Assembly (NCBI RefSeq): GCF_011046895.1
Contig: NZ_CP049250.1
Coordinates: 2,144,501-2,208,500 of the forward strand
From: Rhizobium rhizoryzae
GTDB lineage: Bacteria; Pseudomonadota; Alphaproteobacteria; Rhizobiales; Rhizobiaceae
DNA length: 64,000 bases
Direction: 5' to 3'
The notes beneath the pieces were generated by a model. It worked only from the letters and a program-made list of their open reading frames with translations, had not been told where the DNA came from and ran no database searches. Position numbers and translations under genes: made by a program. This document shows positions 54,339 to 63,219 of this stretch, in pieces (the first letter of the stretch is position 1; every line of letters begins with the position of its first letter).

Positions 54339-54737
54339 ATGAGTCGACGTGAAGCTGTTTTTCCGGCAGAACGGCATGCACTGTATGAAAAGCATGGGTA
54401 TTCCGCCGCCATCCGGTCCGGCGATCTGCTGTTTGTCTCCGGACAGGTTGGAAGCCTCGCTGATGGTTCACCGGAGCCAGATTTCGAAGCACAGGTCCGT
54501 CAGGCCTTCGCCAATCTCTCGGCGGTCTTGAAGGCAGGCGGTTGCAGCATTGACGATATTGTGGATGTCACGACATTTCATACGGACCCTGAAAACCAGT
54601 TTCCGACCATCATGTCCGTCAAGCAGGAAGTATTTCCGACAAAGCCCTATCCAAACTGGACTGCCGTTGGCGTGAACTGGCTGGCAGGCTTTGATTTCGA
54701 GATCAAGGTCATCGCCCGCATTCCGGGCGACAACTGA
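54339..54737 (+). CDS. RidA-family protein (copy 2)
   Basis: 132 residues. AAGGAG lies 9 nt upstream of the ATG. SGDLLFVSGQVGSLADGSPE and PNWTAVGVNWLAGFDFEIKV identify the YjgF/RidA fold of the subgroup with a Trp-Thr-Ala site in place of Arg. It is divergent from the TetR gene and most likely its target. RidA-like members in such loci often act on small reactive imines or stress-related metabolites; the substrate is unknown. Confidence 0.88.
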   Translation: MSRREAVFPAERHALYEKHGYSAAIRSGDLLFVSGQVGSLADGSPEPDFEAQVRQAFANLSAVLKAGGCSIDDIVDVTTFHTDPENQFPTIMSVKQEVFPTKPYPNWTAVGVNWLAGFDFEIKVIARIPGDN

Positions 54738-54782
54738 GCCTGTCGGGCTGCGGCATTCGCAAGTGCCGCAGCCACTGACACG

Positions 54783-56432
54783 TCAGGCTTTGTTTCTGAT
54801 CTGCGTCAGCGTGCGAGTCGGCGTGATGGCTTCGGGCGACAGCATGACTTCGATGATGGCGGGCTTGCCGCTAGCGCGTGCCCGTTCGAAGGCCGGACCG
54901 AATTCATCGGTCTTCGAGACCCGCTCGCCATGGCCACCATAGGCTTGCGCAAAAGCGACGAAATCCGGGTTGACGAGATCAGTGCCGCTGACACGGCCCG
55001 GGTAATCGCGTTCCTGATGCATGCGGATGGTGCCATAGGTGCCGTTGTTGACCAGCACGGTGATGATCGGCAGACCATAGCGCACCGCGGTGATGAATTC
55101 CTGGCCGTGCATCATGAAGCAGCCATCACCCGCAAAGCAGATGACTTCGCGTTCCGGGAACAGCGCCTTGGCCGCCACGGCGGCAGGCAGGCCATAGCCC
55201 ATGGAACCGGAGGTCGGGGCCGATTGCGTGTTGTAAGCCTGGAAACGGTGGAAGCGATGCAGCCAGGTTGCGTAGTTGCCGGCGCCATTGGTGAAGACAG
55301 CCGTCTTTGGCACATTGGCCTCGATCCAGTTCATGATCGGGCCCATCTGCACATCGCCCGGGCCGGTTTCCGGCGGTGTGGACCAGCGCAGATAGGCATC
55401 ATGCATGGTGGCGGTACGCTCAGCCCAGGCAGGCTGTGCGGGCGCTTCCAGATCCTTGATGGCCGCCACGAATTCGGCAGGCGCTGCAACGATGGCAAGA
55501 TCGGGGCGATAGATGCGGCCAAGCTCTTCCGGGTCAGGGAAGACGTGCACGATCTTCTGCGACGGGTAGGGGATGTCCAGCAGCGTATAGCCGGAGGAGG
55601 GCATTTCCGACATGCGGCTACCGAGCAGCACGATCAGGTCTGACTCCTTGATCTCCTTCGCCAGTGCCGGGTTGATGCCGATGCCAACATCGCCCGCGTA
55701 AGAGCTATGCGTGTGATCGAACAGCATCTGGCGGCGGAAGGAGCAGCCGACGGGCACGCGGAACCTCTCAGCGAAAGCCCGGAAATCGACGACCGCCTGT
55801 TCATTCCAGCGCGTGCCACCGATGATGAACATCGGGCGCTTGGCCTCGCGCAGCATTTCCCCGAACGCCTTGACCTGCGATTCGCCCGGGTGGCTTTCCA
55901 CCGGTGTGTAGGGTCTGGCTTCCGGCGCGTCGACGACATCGCGCAGCATGTCTTCCGGCAGGGTAAGCACTACAGGGCCGGGGCGACCAGACGTGGCGAC
56001 AGCGAAGGCGCGGGTTACAAATTCCGGGATACGGCGTGCATCGTCGATCTCGCCAACCCATTTGGCGAATTCGGTGAAGGCGCGGCGATATTCCACTTCC
56101 TGGAAGGCTTCGCGTTCACGCGCGTCGCGCTGAACCTGCCCGATGAACAGGATCATCGGAATTGAATCCTGCATCGCGACGTGAAGGCCAGCAGAGGCAT
56201 TGGTGGCGCCCGGGCCGCGTGTGACCATGCAGATGCCCGGCTCGCCTGTCAGGCGGCCCCAGCTATCGGCCATCATTGCCGCGCCGCCTTCCTGACGGCA
56301 GATCATCACCTCGACGCCGCTGTCATAGAGAGCGTCGAGAACGGCGAGGTAGCTTTCGCCGGGAACGCAGGAAACCCGTTTGACGCCATTGGCCTTCAGC
56401 GCATCGACAATAAGTTGGCCGCCGGTCTTCAT
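54783..56432 (-). CDS. Thiamine-diphosphate-dependent enzyme (acetolactate-synthase-like)
   Basis: 549 residues with the three domains of the family: N-terminal PYR domain with CVPGESYLAVLDAL and the catalytic Glu in ICRQEGGAAMMAD, a middle domain (MFIIGGTRWNEQAV), and the C-terminal PP domain with AGDGCFMMHGQEF and the ThDP-binding NNGTYGTIRMHQ. No adenine-nucleotide/CoA motif of oxalyl-CoA decarboxylase is evident. The start overlaps the stop of the CoA-transferase gene (ATGA), so the pair is translationally coupled; a carboligation or decarboxylation linked to a CoA thioester is inferred. Confidence 0.88.
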   Translation of the reverse strand: MKTGGQLIVDALKANGVKRVSCVPGESYLAVLDALYDSGVEVMICRQEGGAAMMADSWGRLTGEPGICMVTRGPGATNASAGLHVAMQDSIPMILFIGQVQRDAREREAFQEVEYRRAFTEFAKWVGEIDDARRIPEFVTRAFAVATSGRPGPVVLTLPEDMLRDVVDAPEARPYTPVESHPGESQVKAFGEMLREAKRPMFIIGGTRWNEQAVVDFRAFAERFRVPVGCSFRRQMLFDHTHSSYAGDVGIGINPALAKEIKESDLIVLLGSRMSEMPSSGYTLLDIPYPSQKIVHVFPDPEELGRIYRPDLAIVAAPAEFVAAIKDLEAPAQPAWAERTATMHDAYLRWSTPPETGPGDVQMGPIMNWIEANVPKTAVFTNGAGNYATWLHRFHRFQAYNTQSAPTSGSMGYGLPAAVAAKALFPEREVICFAGDGCFMMHGQEFITAVRYGLPIITVLVNNGTYGTIRMHQERDYPGRVSGTDLVNPDFVAFAQAYGGHGERVSKTDEFGPAFERARASGKPAIIEVMLSPEAITPTRTLTQIRNKA

Positions 56433-57634
56433 GCCTGTTTCCTCTCCTGTTTCTTTGCCTCAAGCTCTGCGAGGACTTCATCTGTGTGTTCGCCCAGTGC
56501 AGGGCTTGGTCTGTGATAGGTCAATGGCGTTTCGGACAGAATGATCGGCGTACGCACGCCGGGAATGACCGTACCATCCTGCGCAGCGAGATCGATCTTC
56601 AAGTCGCGCGCCTTGATCTGCGGATCGTCGAACATTTCGTCGATCGAATTGATCGGACCGGCGGGTACGGCATTCTCCCCGCAGGCGGCCAGCAGGTCCG
56701 CTTTCGTCCATGTATCCGTTTTGGCGATGACGGCGGCACGAACCGCCTCGCGGTTTGCCACGCGTGCCTTGTTGGTGGCAAAGCGCGCGTCTGCGCTCAT
56801 GTCTTCGAGCCCCAAGATTTTGCAGAGCCGCGCGAACTGGCCGTCATTGCCAACAGCGAGAATGAGATGGCCGTCAGCAGTCGGAATCACTTCATAGGGG
56901 CTGATATTCGGGTGGGCATTGCCCAGCCGCACGGGCGCCTTGCCCGAAATGAGGTAGTTCATGTTCTGGTTGGCGAGGACCGCGGACATGACATCCAGAA
57001 GTGCCATGTCGACATGCTGGCCCTGACCGGTCTTCAGCGCATGGATGAGGGCCGCCTGGATGGCCGTAACCGCATAGATGCCGGTGAAGATATCGGCAAT
57101 GGCAACGCCTGCCTTCATGGGTTCGCCATCGGGCGTACCGGTGATGGACATGAAGCCGGACATGCCCTGAACAATGTAGTCGTAACCCGCGAGGGCGGCA
57201 TAAGGGCCGTTCTGACCGAAGCCTGTTATGGAGCAGTAGACGAGCTTCGGGTTGATGGCCTTCAGGCTCTCATAATCCAGGCCGTATTTCTTCAGGCCGC
57301 CGAGCTTGAAATTCTCGATGATGACATCGGCATCCTTCACCAGGTCCCGAACGATTTCCTGACCTTCCGGCGTGCTGAAATCGACCGCCACTGAGCGTTT
57401 GCCGCGATTGGTGGAGTGGTAATAGGCGGCAGAGAGGTTGTCGCCATTCACGCTTTCCACAAAAGGAGGCCCCCAGGCCCGTGTATCATCGCCGCCGTTC
57501 GGGTTCTCGACCTTGATGACATCTGCACCCAGATCAGCCAGCATCTGGCCTGCCCAGGGGCCTGCCAGAACGCGAGCGAGTTCAATGACGCGAATGCCGT
57601 GCAGAGGGGCGGCGTGGGGAGGTGAGGCAATCAT
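56429..57634 (-). CDS. CaiB/BaiF-family (type III) CoA-transferase
   Basis: 401 residues. HGIRVIELARVLAGPWAGQM, DVIKVENPNGGDDTRAWGPP, NRGKRSVAVDF and the catalytic-Asp region GYDYIVQGMSGFM are conserved in type III CoA-transferases. The sequence is of the succinate/glutarate type rather than formyl-CoA transferase, judged from memory of the motif context. It is the first gene of a two-gene operon with the ThDP enzyme, and probably activates or recycles an acyl-CoA. Confidence 0.9.
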   Translation of the reverse strand: MIASPPHAAPLHGIRVIELARVLAGPWAGQMLADLGADVIKVENPNGGDDTRAWGPPFVESVNGDNLSAAYYHSTNRGKRSVAVDFSTPEGQEIVRDLVKDADVIIENFKLGGLKKYGLDYESLKAINPKLVYCSITGFGQNGPYAALAGYDYIVQGMSGFMSITGTPDGEPMKAGVAIADIFTGIYAVTAIQAALIHALKTGQGQHVDMALLDVMSAVLANQNMNYLISGKAPVRLGNAHPNISPYEVIPTADGHLILAVGNDGQFARLCKILGLEDMSADARFATNKARVANREAVRAAVIAKTDTWTKADLLAACGENAVPAGPINSIDEMFDDPQIKARDLKIDLAAQDGTVIPGVRTPIILSETPLTYHRPSPALGEHTDEVLAELEAKKQERKQA

Positions 57635-57714
57635 GATGGGACGACAAGCTCCGCCTTGGCTGATGTTTCATCCATTCATAGCGGCGTCACGCGCAAACGA
57701 CACTTGATTAAAAA

Positions 57715-58686
57715 TCATGACATCATTCCAGTCGAAAGAGCTTGAATAGGCGCGGTCGGTCGAGAAAGCGTCGCAGACATCCAGTCGCTAAACTCCTGCA
57801 TAGCCTCTTCGCGGCCGATTTCCTTCAGCGTCTCGTGACGCATCAGTGGATAGATGCGCTTGTGGACATTCGTGAAGCCAGCCCGTGCGAGACGGTGGGA
57901 GAGCCAGTCGATGGCTTTTGCCTTTTCCGTTGCGGGATCCTGTCCGCCTCCGACCAAGTGGAAGGGCAGGGCTTTTGGCAGTCTGGATAGAAGGCTCGCC
58001 TCCGTGCCACGGAAGGTCAGCTCGAACACATCAAGCCACATGGATATGCTGACATCGAAACCGCAAAGCGGATCGGCTTCGTAGGCTTCTACTTCGGAAC
58101 GATCCCGGCTCAGCCAGTCTGCCTGAGTTTTAGAATCGGGCATGGATTTGCCCCAGGTCTCGAAGGTGAGCTTGGGCAAGATCAGGCTGGGGACATCCGA
58201 GCCCTTCAGCGCGCGTTCGGTCTTGAGAACCACTTGCGCCAGCCTCCCCATTGCGCCAACGGCGAAGTTGGTATTCCAGATGGCAATCCCGGAATAGGTG
58301 CGAGGGTGGCTTACTGCCGTATTCAGGGCAATGAGCCCGCCCATGGAGTGGCCGAAGAGAAAGATGGGTAGATCAGGATAGGCGGCTTTGGCGTGATCGG
58401 TAACGGCGGTCACATCGGCAATGACCTTCCCAATGCCATCCTCCTTCGCGAAACGGCCGACAGGAGCATCGGCGGCCTTGGTATGCCCATGCCCGCGATG
58501 ATCATGCGCATAAACAGCAAAACCCTGTTGCGCCATGGCGCGCGCAAATTGCTCGTAGCGTCCTGAATGTTCGGCCAGTCCGTGGCAAATTTGAATCACG
58601 CCTTTGGGTTCGCCAACAGCCTGTTGATGCCGGAGCGCCAGATCTGCGCTAGTTCCGCTTTTCAGCCGCTCGATCGATTCGAACAT
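57715..58686 (-). CDS. Alpha/beta hydrolase (monoglyceride-lipase-like, S33)
   Basis: 323 residues from the ATG at 58686; a frame open 55 codons further upstream crosses the promoter area of the neighbouring gene. PKGVIQICHGLAEHSGRYEQ, HDHRGHGHT, the nucleophile elbow LFGHSMGGLI and the late HLVGGGQDP and MRHETLKEIG contain the Ser, Asp and His of the triad. It probably acts on esters of glycerol or lysophospholipids. Divergent from ettA. Confidence 0.85.
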   Translation of the reverse strand: MFESIERLKSGTSADLALRHQQAVGEPKGVIQICHGLAEHSGRYEQFARAMAQQGFAVYAHDHRGHGHTKAADAPVGRFAKEDGIGKVIADVTAVTDHAKAAYPDLPIFLFGHSMGGLIALNTAVSHPRTYSGIAIWNTNFAVGAMGRLAQVVLKTERALKGSDVPSLILPKLTFETWGKSMPDSKTQADWLSRDRSEVEAYEADPLCGFDVSISMWLDVFELTFRGTEASLLSRLPKALPFHLVGGGQDPATEKAKAIDWLSHRLARAGFTNVHKRIYPLMRHETLKEIGREEAMQEFSDWMSATLSRPTAPIQALSTGMMS

Positions 58687-58904
58687 GAACGTGCTATCTC
58701 CTCGCCGTCTTCCTGACTGTGAAGCCAGTTGTGACGGGAGTGCGTTCGGAAGGCAACGGGCATGTTTCGCACCAATCGTCCAAGCCTTTCGTGGAGAGCA
58801 GTTTGGGGCACCTGCGTCGCTGTGCCTTTGGCTGTTGCCCCTAAGGCCCATTTCGCTTACATAGCGGGCACTTTTCCCACACTGGCGCCGGAGCGATTGT
58901 CCCT

Positions 58905-60554
58905 ATGGCACGTCAATTCATTTATCACATGGCTGGCCTCAACAAGGCCTACGGCAACAAGAAGATACTTGAGAACATTCATCTCTCTTTCTATCCGGAC
59001 GCCAAGATTGGTATCCTCGGCCCCAACGGCGCGGGTAAGTCCACGGTTCTCAAGATCATGGCCGGTCTCGACAAGGAGTGGACGGGCGAAGCTTGGCTTG
59101 CCGACGGCGCCACTCTTGGCTACCTGCCGCAGGAGCCGCAGCTCGACCCGACCAAGACCGTGTTCGAGAATGTGATGGAAGGCGTTGCCGACAAGACGGC
59201 GATCCTCAACCGCTATAACGAACTGATGATGAACTATTCCGACGAAACGGCGGAAGAGGGCGCGAAGCTTCAGGACATCATCGACAGCCAGAATCTCTGG
59301 GATCTCGAAAGCCAAGTGGAAATGGCCATGGACGCCCTGCGTTGCCCTCCGGGCGATGCATCGGTCGATAACCTCTCCGGTGGTGAAAAGCGCCGCGTTG
59401 CGCTCTGCCAGCTCCTGCTGCGCAAGCCAGACCTGCTGCTCCTTGACGAACCGACCAACCACCTGGACGCCGAGACGATCGCCTGGCTCGAAAAGCACCT
59501 GCGCGAGTATCCGGGCGCCATCCTGATGGTTACCCACGACCGCTACTTCCTCGATAATGTCACTGGCTGGATTCTCGAGCTCGACCGTGGTCGCGGCATC
59601 CCGTACGAAGGCAACTATTCCGCCTACCTCAATGCCAAGGCAAAGCGGCTTGCACAGGAAGAGCGCGAGGAAGGCAGCCGCCAGAAGGCCCTTTCCCGCG
59701 AACAGGAGTGGATTGCATCGTCTCCAAAGGCGCGTCAGGCAAAGTCCAAGGCCCGTATCCGTGCCTATGACGAACTGGTGGCAGCAGCGGAAAATCGTCG
59801 TCCCGGCGAAGCCCAGATCATCATTCCTGTTGGCGAGCGTCTTGGTCAGGTGGTTATCGAGGCGGAAAACATCTCGAAATCGTACGACGGTCGCGTTCTG
59901 TTCGAAAACCTGTCGTTCAAGCTGCCGCCGGGCGGCATCGTGGGTGTCATCGGTCCGAACGGTGCCGGTAAGTCGACGCTGTTCCGCATCATCACCGGTC
60001 AGGAAACACCGGATTCCGGCGATATCCGTATCGGCGAGACGGTGCATCTCGGCTATGTCGACCAGAGCCGCGACTCGCTTGATGGTTCCAAGAATGTCTG
60101 GGAAGAAATCTCGGGCGGCAACGACATCATCAAGCTCGGCAAATACGAGATGAACAGCCGAGCCTATTGCGGCGCCTTCAACTTCAAGGGCGGCGATCAG
60201 CAGCAGAAGGTCGGCAACCTTTCCGGTGGTCAGCGCAACCGCGTTCACCTCGCCAAGATGCTGAAGGCTGGTGGCAACGTTCTTCTGCTCGACGAACCGA
60301 CCAACGACCTCGACACCGAAACGCTGGGTGCGCTGGAAGACGCGCTTGAAAACTTCGCGGGCTGCGCTGTCATCATCAGCCACGATCGCATGTTCCTCGA
60401 CCGTCTTGCGACCCATATTCTCGCATTCGAGGGCGATAGCCATGTGGAATGGTTCGAAGGCAACTTCGAGGATTACGAGCAGGACAAGATCCGTCGCCTG
60501 GGTGCAGACTCGGTCAATCCGAAGCGCGTGACCTACAAGCGTCTGACGCGTTAG
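58905..60554 (+). CDS. ettA: Energy-dependent translational throttle protein EttA (ABC-F)
   Basis: 549 residues, two ABC domains, no membrane part. First [15 protein letters not shown], signature [27 protein letters not shown]; second [42 protein letters not shown]. The inter-domain linker with a charged helix (about residues 240-300) matches EttA. EttA binds the ribosomal E site and adjusts translation to ADP/ATP levels. The protein is essentially full length. Terminator at 60616. Confidence 0.95.
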   Translation: MARQFIYHMAGLNKAYGNKKILENIHLSFYPDAKIGILGPNGAGKSTVLKIMAGLDKEWTGEAWLADGATLGYLPQEPQLDPTKTVFENVMEGVADKTAILNRYNELMMNYSDETAEEGAKLQDIIDSQNLWDLESQVEMAMDALRCPPGDASVDNLSGGEKRRVALCQLLLRKPDLLLLDEPTNHLDAETIAWLEKHLREYPGAILMVTHDRYFLDNVTGWILELDRGRGIPYEGNYSAYLNAKAKRLAQEEREEGSRQKALSREQEWIASSPKARQAKSKARIRAYDELVAAAENRRPGEAQIIIPVGERLGQVVIEAENISKSYDGRVLFENLSFKLPPGGIVGVIGPNGAGKSTLFRIITGQETPDSGDIRIGETVHLGYVDQSRDSLDGSKNVWEEISGGNDIIKLGKYEMNSRAYCGAFNFKGGDQQQKVGNLSGGQRNRVHLAKMLKAGGNVLLLDEPTNDLDTETLGALEDALENFAGCAVIISHDRMFLDRLATHILAFEGDSHVEWFEGNFEDYEQDKIRRLGADSVNPKRVTYKRLTR

Positions 60555-60615
60555 TCTTGACTTAGTCGAGCGAACTTAACGTCGCTCGATAATCATGGAT
60601 GATAATTCTTTAAAG

Positions 60616-60653
60616 GCCGCTATTCATGATCGAATAGCGGCTTTTATTGTTTT
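60616..60653 (+). terminator. ettA terminator
   Basis: Perfect 10-bp stem GCCGCTATTC / GAATAGCGGC with a 6-nt loop, followed by TTTTATTGTTTTT. Confidence 0.92.
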
Positions 60654-60802
60654 TCGTGGATTAGTTTTTATATGTCTATTTATTATAATATACAGTAATG
60701 CTGAATTTGTTATTTTTTGCTTTAAATAAATATCAATCTTAGAATTGTATATCCCTAAATTACACGTATTCAGCTTTCCGTTCTGGAAGCAGGAACACTT
60801 AG

Positions 60803-63091
60803 ATGGGGGATGTACTGTTGCTGTCATTAAGGAAGCTTCCATTTCGAAAGGCGCTCGTTACATTGGCGCTGGTACCGCTTGCTGCTGTCGTGGGATTGGG
60901 CATGATGGTTGGCTTCAAGAGCTATCAAGAGTATGAGCGTCTTCAGCGAGCCCGGATCATGGCTGAGCTCGCCTATGCAGGCGGCGAGTTGATGCTGACG
61001 GTTCCCTTGGAGAGCATGCTCCCGCCATCAGAACGCCCGAAAACCCGGACCGTATCGGATGCCACATACAACAACATGATCGAGCAACTCGATCGTTTGA
61101 AGGCCTTGGGCTACAATGATGAGCTGACGCTGAGGCTGCGGTCAAATCTTGAGACAGCCTATTCAAGAATGTCGGAATATCGCCAGAAGCAGGATGCGGG
61201 TGATACAGACCCGCTTATGCCGCTGCGATATGCAAAGCCGGTTGTACAGGCTGGAATGGCCATGGCATCTCGTGCCGGTGGTCTCACCGACGACGTAGCA
61301 CTTGCGCGTGATATTCGCGGCTATCATGCCTGGATGAAGGTCAACGAAGGTCAGCTTCTGTCTGGACGTATGGGGCAAATCTACATTCAGAAGCGCAGTT
61401 TCAGTAAGGTTGAACAGGCTCTTTTCGATGAGGGTTCCAATCAGATCCGCAACTTCGACCCTGACTTCCGCGCTTTCGTGTCCAAGCCTATCCAGGAGCG
61501 TGTCGATGCCTTCTTCGCATCGCCCGATGGCAAGGTTTTAACAGACATATATGCGGCCATGGCAAGCCTGGAAGACTATAAGGGCAAGCCCGAGGTTTAT
61601 GATGCTTTTACCGAAGCTACCGGCAAGCGAACTCAAGTCATCGCCGGCTTTCTTCGTGAAAACGGTCAGAACCTCATCAAGGGTGCCGATGCGCGGTTGA
61701 ATGCCGCCTGGTTCTCGATGGTTGCCATCATCTCGGGCGTTGCAGCGTTCGTCGTTCTGGTCATTGCTCTTGGCGTTCTGATTACCCGCAGTCTGTCGTC
61801 TTCGATCCTCGGGATCAGTAAGTCGATGACGGTACTGGCCGAAGGTAACACCGCAGCAGCCATTCCCTACACGGACCGTCGCGACGAAATCGGCACCATG
61901 GCGCATTCGGTCGAAGTGTTCCGCCAGGCGGCTCTGCGCAATGCCGAGCTGGAAGCGGAAGCCGACGGAAACCGTGCTCGCATGGAAGCCGAACGGGCGA
62001 CATTGCAGGCGGAGGCCGAACGGGAGGCAGACGAGCGGCTTCGCCAGGCGACTGGCGCACTGGCCGCGAGCCTTCGCCGACTGGCCGGTGGCGATATGCT
62101 GTGCGATATTCATCAGCCTCTTGCGTCACAGTTTGAAAGCCTGCGTGCCGACTTCAACTCCTCCGTGGCTCAGTTGCGTGAAACGCTCAAGGCAGTCGGT
62201 TCGACCGTCACTGTCGTTGCAGGAGGGTCTCGCGAGATTTCGGACGCCTCCGACAATCTGGCGCGTCGTACGGAGCAGCAGGCCGCTTCGCTTGAGGAGA
62301 CGGCAGCGGCCCTTGAACAAATCACGGCAAACGTCACCTCGACATCGCACCGCACCATTGAGGCGCGCGAGGTTGTCCGCCACGCCCGAAATCAGGCGGA
62401 GAAGTCAGGAAGCGTGGTGCGCAATGCCGTGACAGCGATGGAGCGTATCGAGCAGGCCTCGCGTCAAATCAACCAGATCATCAGCGTTATTGACGAGATC
62501 GCATTCCAGACCAACCTGCTTGCCCTGAATGCAGGCGTCGAAGCGGCGCGAGCCGGTGAGGCCGGGAAGGGCTTTGCGGTTGTTGCGCAGGAAGTTCGAG
62601 AGCTGGCCCAGCGTTCCGCGAATGCGGCAAAGGAAATCAAGGGACTCATCGCCAACTCTACCGCTGCTGTCTCCGAGGGTGTGAAACTTGTCAGCGATAC
62701 AGGCCAGGGCCTGACAGCGATTGAGGAGTTGGTGCTGACGATCAACACCCACATGGACGCGATTGCGACCGCTGCGCATGAACAGTCAAGCGGTCTGGCT
62801 GAGGTCAACACCGCGGTCAACCATATGGATCAGGCAACGCAGCAAAACGCAGCGATGGTGGAGGAAATGAACGCCGCTGGCGCAGGCCTTGCGGGTGAAA
62901 GCCATAAATTGCATGAGTTGATCGCGCGCTTCCAGCTGGTTCAGGCGGGTCCGGGTACGTCATCAGGTTCTGCCTTGCGTCAGGTCGCGAAGACCATGCG
63001 GCAGCCTTCGGCATCGGCAATCCGAAGTGGCGCCGCCGTTTCGGCAATGGGATCGCCAGCAACCGCCTCACAGCATTGGGAAGAATTCTGA
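60803..63091 (+). CDS. Methyl-accepting chemotaxis protein with NIT-like sensor
   Basis: 762 residues. Transmembrane helices lie at about 17-37 and 312-332. The periplasmic part between them (about 275 residues) is helical and resembles nitrate/nitrite-sensing NIT domains (AGGELMLTVPLESMLPPSER, YHAWMKVNEGQLLSGRM), with low certainty. HAMP follows, then the signalling domain with EIAFQTNLLALNAGVEAARA and GKGFAVVAQEVRELAQRSAN. The C-terminus is HWEEF, a CheR/CheB-docking pentapeptide. No che genes are adjacent. The upstream region is strongly A/T-rich. Confidence 0.9.
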   Translation: MGDVLLLSLRKLPFRKALVTLALVPLAAVVGLGMMVGFKSYQEYERLQRARIMAELAYAGGELMLTVPLESMLPPSERPKTRTVSDATYNNMIEQLDRLKALGYNDELTLRLRSNLETAYSRMSEYRQKQDAGDTDPLMPLRYAKPVVQAGMAMASRAGGLTDDVALARDIRGYHAWMKVNEGQLLSGRMGQIYIQKRSFSKVEQALFDEGSNQIRNFDPDFRAFVSKPIQERVDAFFASPDGKVLTDIYAAMASLEDYKGKPEVYDAFTEATGKRTQVIAGFLRENGQNLIKGADARLNAAWFSMVAIISGVAAFVVLVIALGVLITRSLSSSILGISKSMTVLAEGNTAAAIPYTDRRDEIGTMAHSVEVFRQAALRNAELEAEADGNRARMEAERATLQAEAEREADERLRQATGALAASLRRLAGGDMLCDIHQPLASQFESLRADFNSSVAQLRETLKAVGSTVTVVAGGSREISDASDNLARRTEQQAASLEETAAALEQITANVTSTSHRTIEAREVVRHARNQAEKSGSVVRNAVTAMERIEQASRQINQIISVIDEIAFQTNLLALNAGVEAARAGEAGKGFAVVAQEVRELAQRSANAAKEIKGLIANSTAAVSEGVKLVSDTGQGLTAIEELVLTINTHMDAIATAAHEQSSGLAEVNTAVNHMDQATQQNAAMVEEMNAAGAGLAGESHKLHELIARFQLVQAGPGTSSGSALRQVAKTMRQPSASAIRSGAAVSAMGSPATASQHWEEF

Positions 63092-63111
63092 TCTTTGACG
63101 GAAGCAGCGAA

Positions 63112-63139
63112 CATGGGCGGATGGAAGGGTCCGCCCATG
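63112..63139 (+). terminator. Hairpin after the chemoreceptor gene
   Basis: CATGGGCGGA-N8-TCCGCCCATG perfect stem without a clear T run; terminator-like. Confidence 0.55.
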
Positions 63140-63178
63140 CCCGTTTGGAAAATTAGGCTTGTCATCCTCTGCAATGTC

Positions 63179-63198
63179 ACATAAAGATATCTTTATAT
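63179..63198. promoter_or_regulatory. Near-perfect copy of the metH palindrome
   Basis: ACATAAAGATATCTTTATAT, 9 of 10 pairs self-complementary, 21 bp before the ArsR-methyltransferase start. Its match to 31296-31315 suggests auto-regulation and common control with metH. Confidence 0.75.
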
Positions 63199-63219
63199 CT
63201 TGATTGTGGTGGATGCGTA

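Noticed and set aside
54783..57634. Classical oxalate degradation genes oxc and frc
   Set aside because: The sequence of the ThDP enzyme is acetolactate-synthase-like and I see no CoA/ADP site; evidence is insufficient.
58857..60443. A 528-codon frame antisense to ettA
   Set aside because: Shadow of ettA in a GC-biased sequence.
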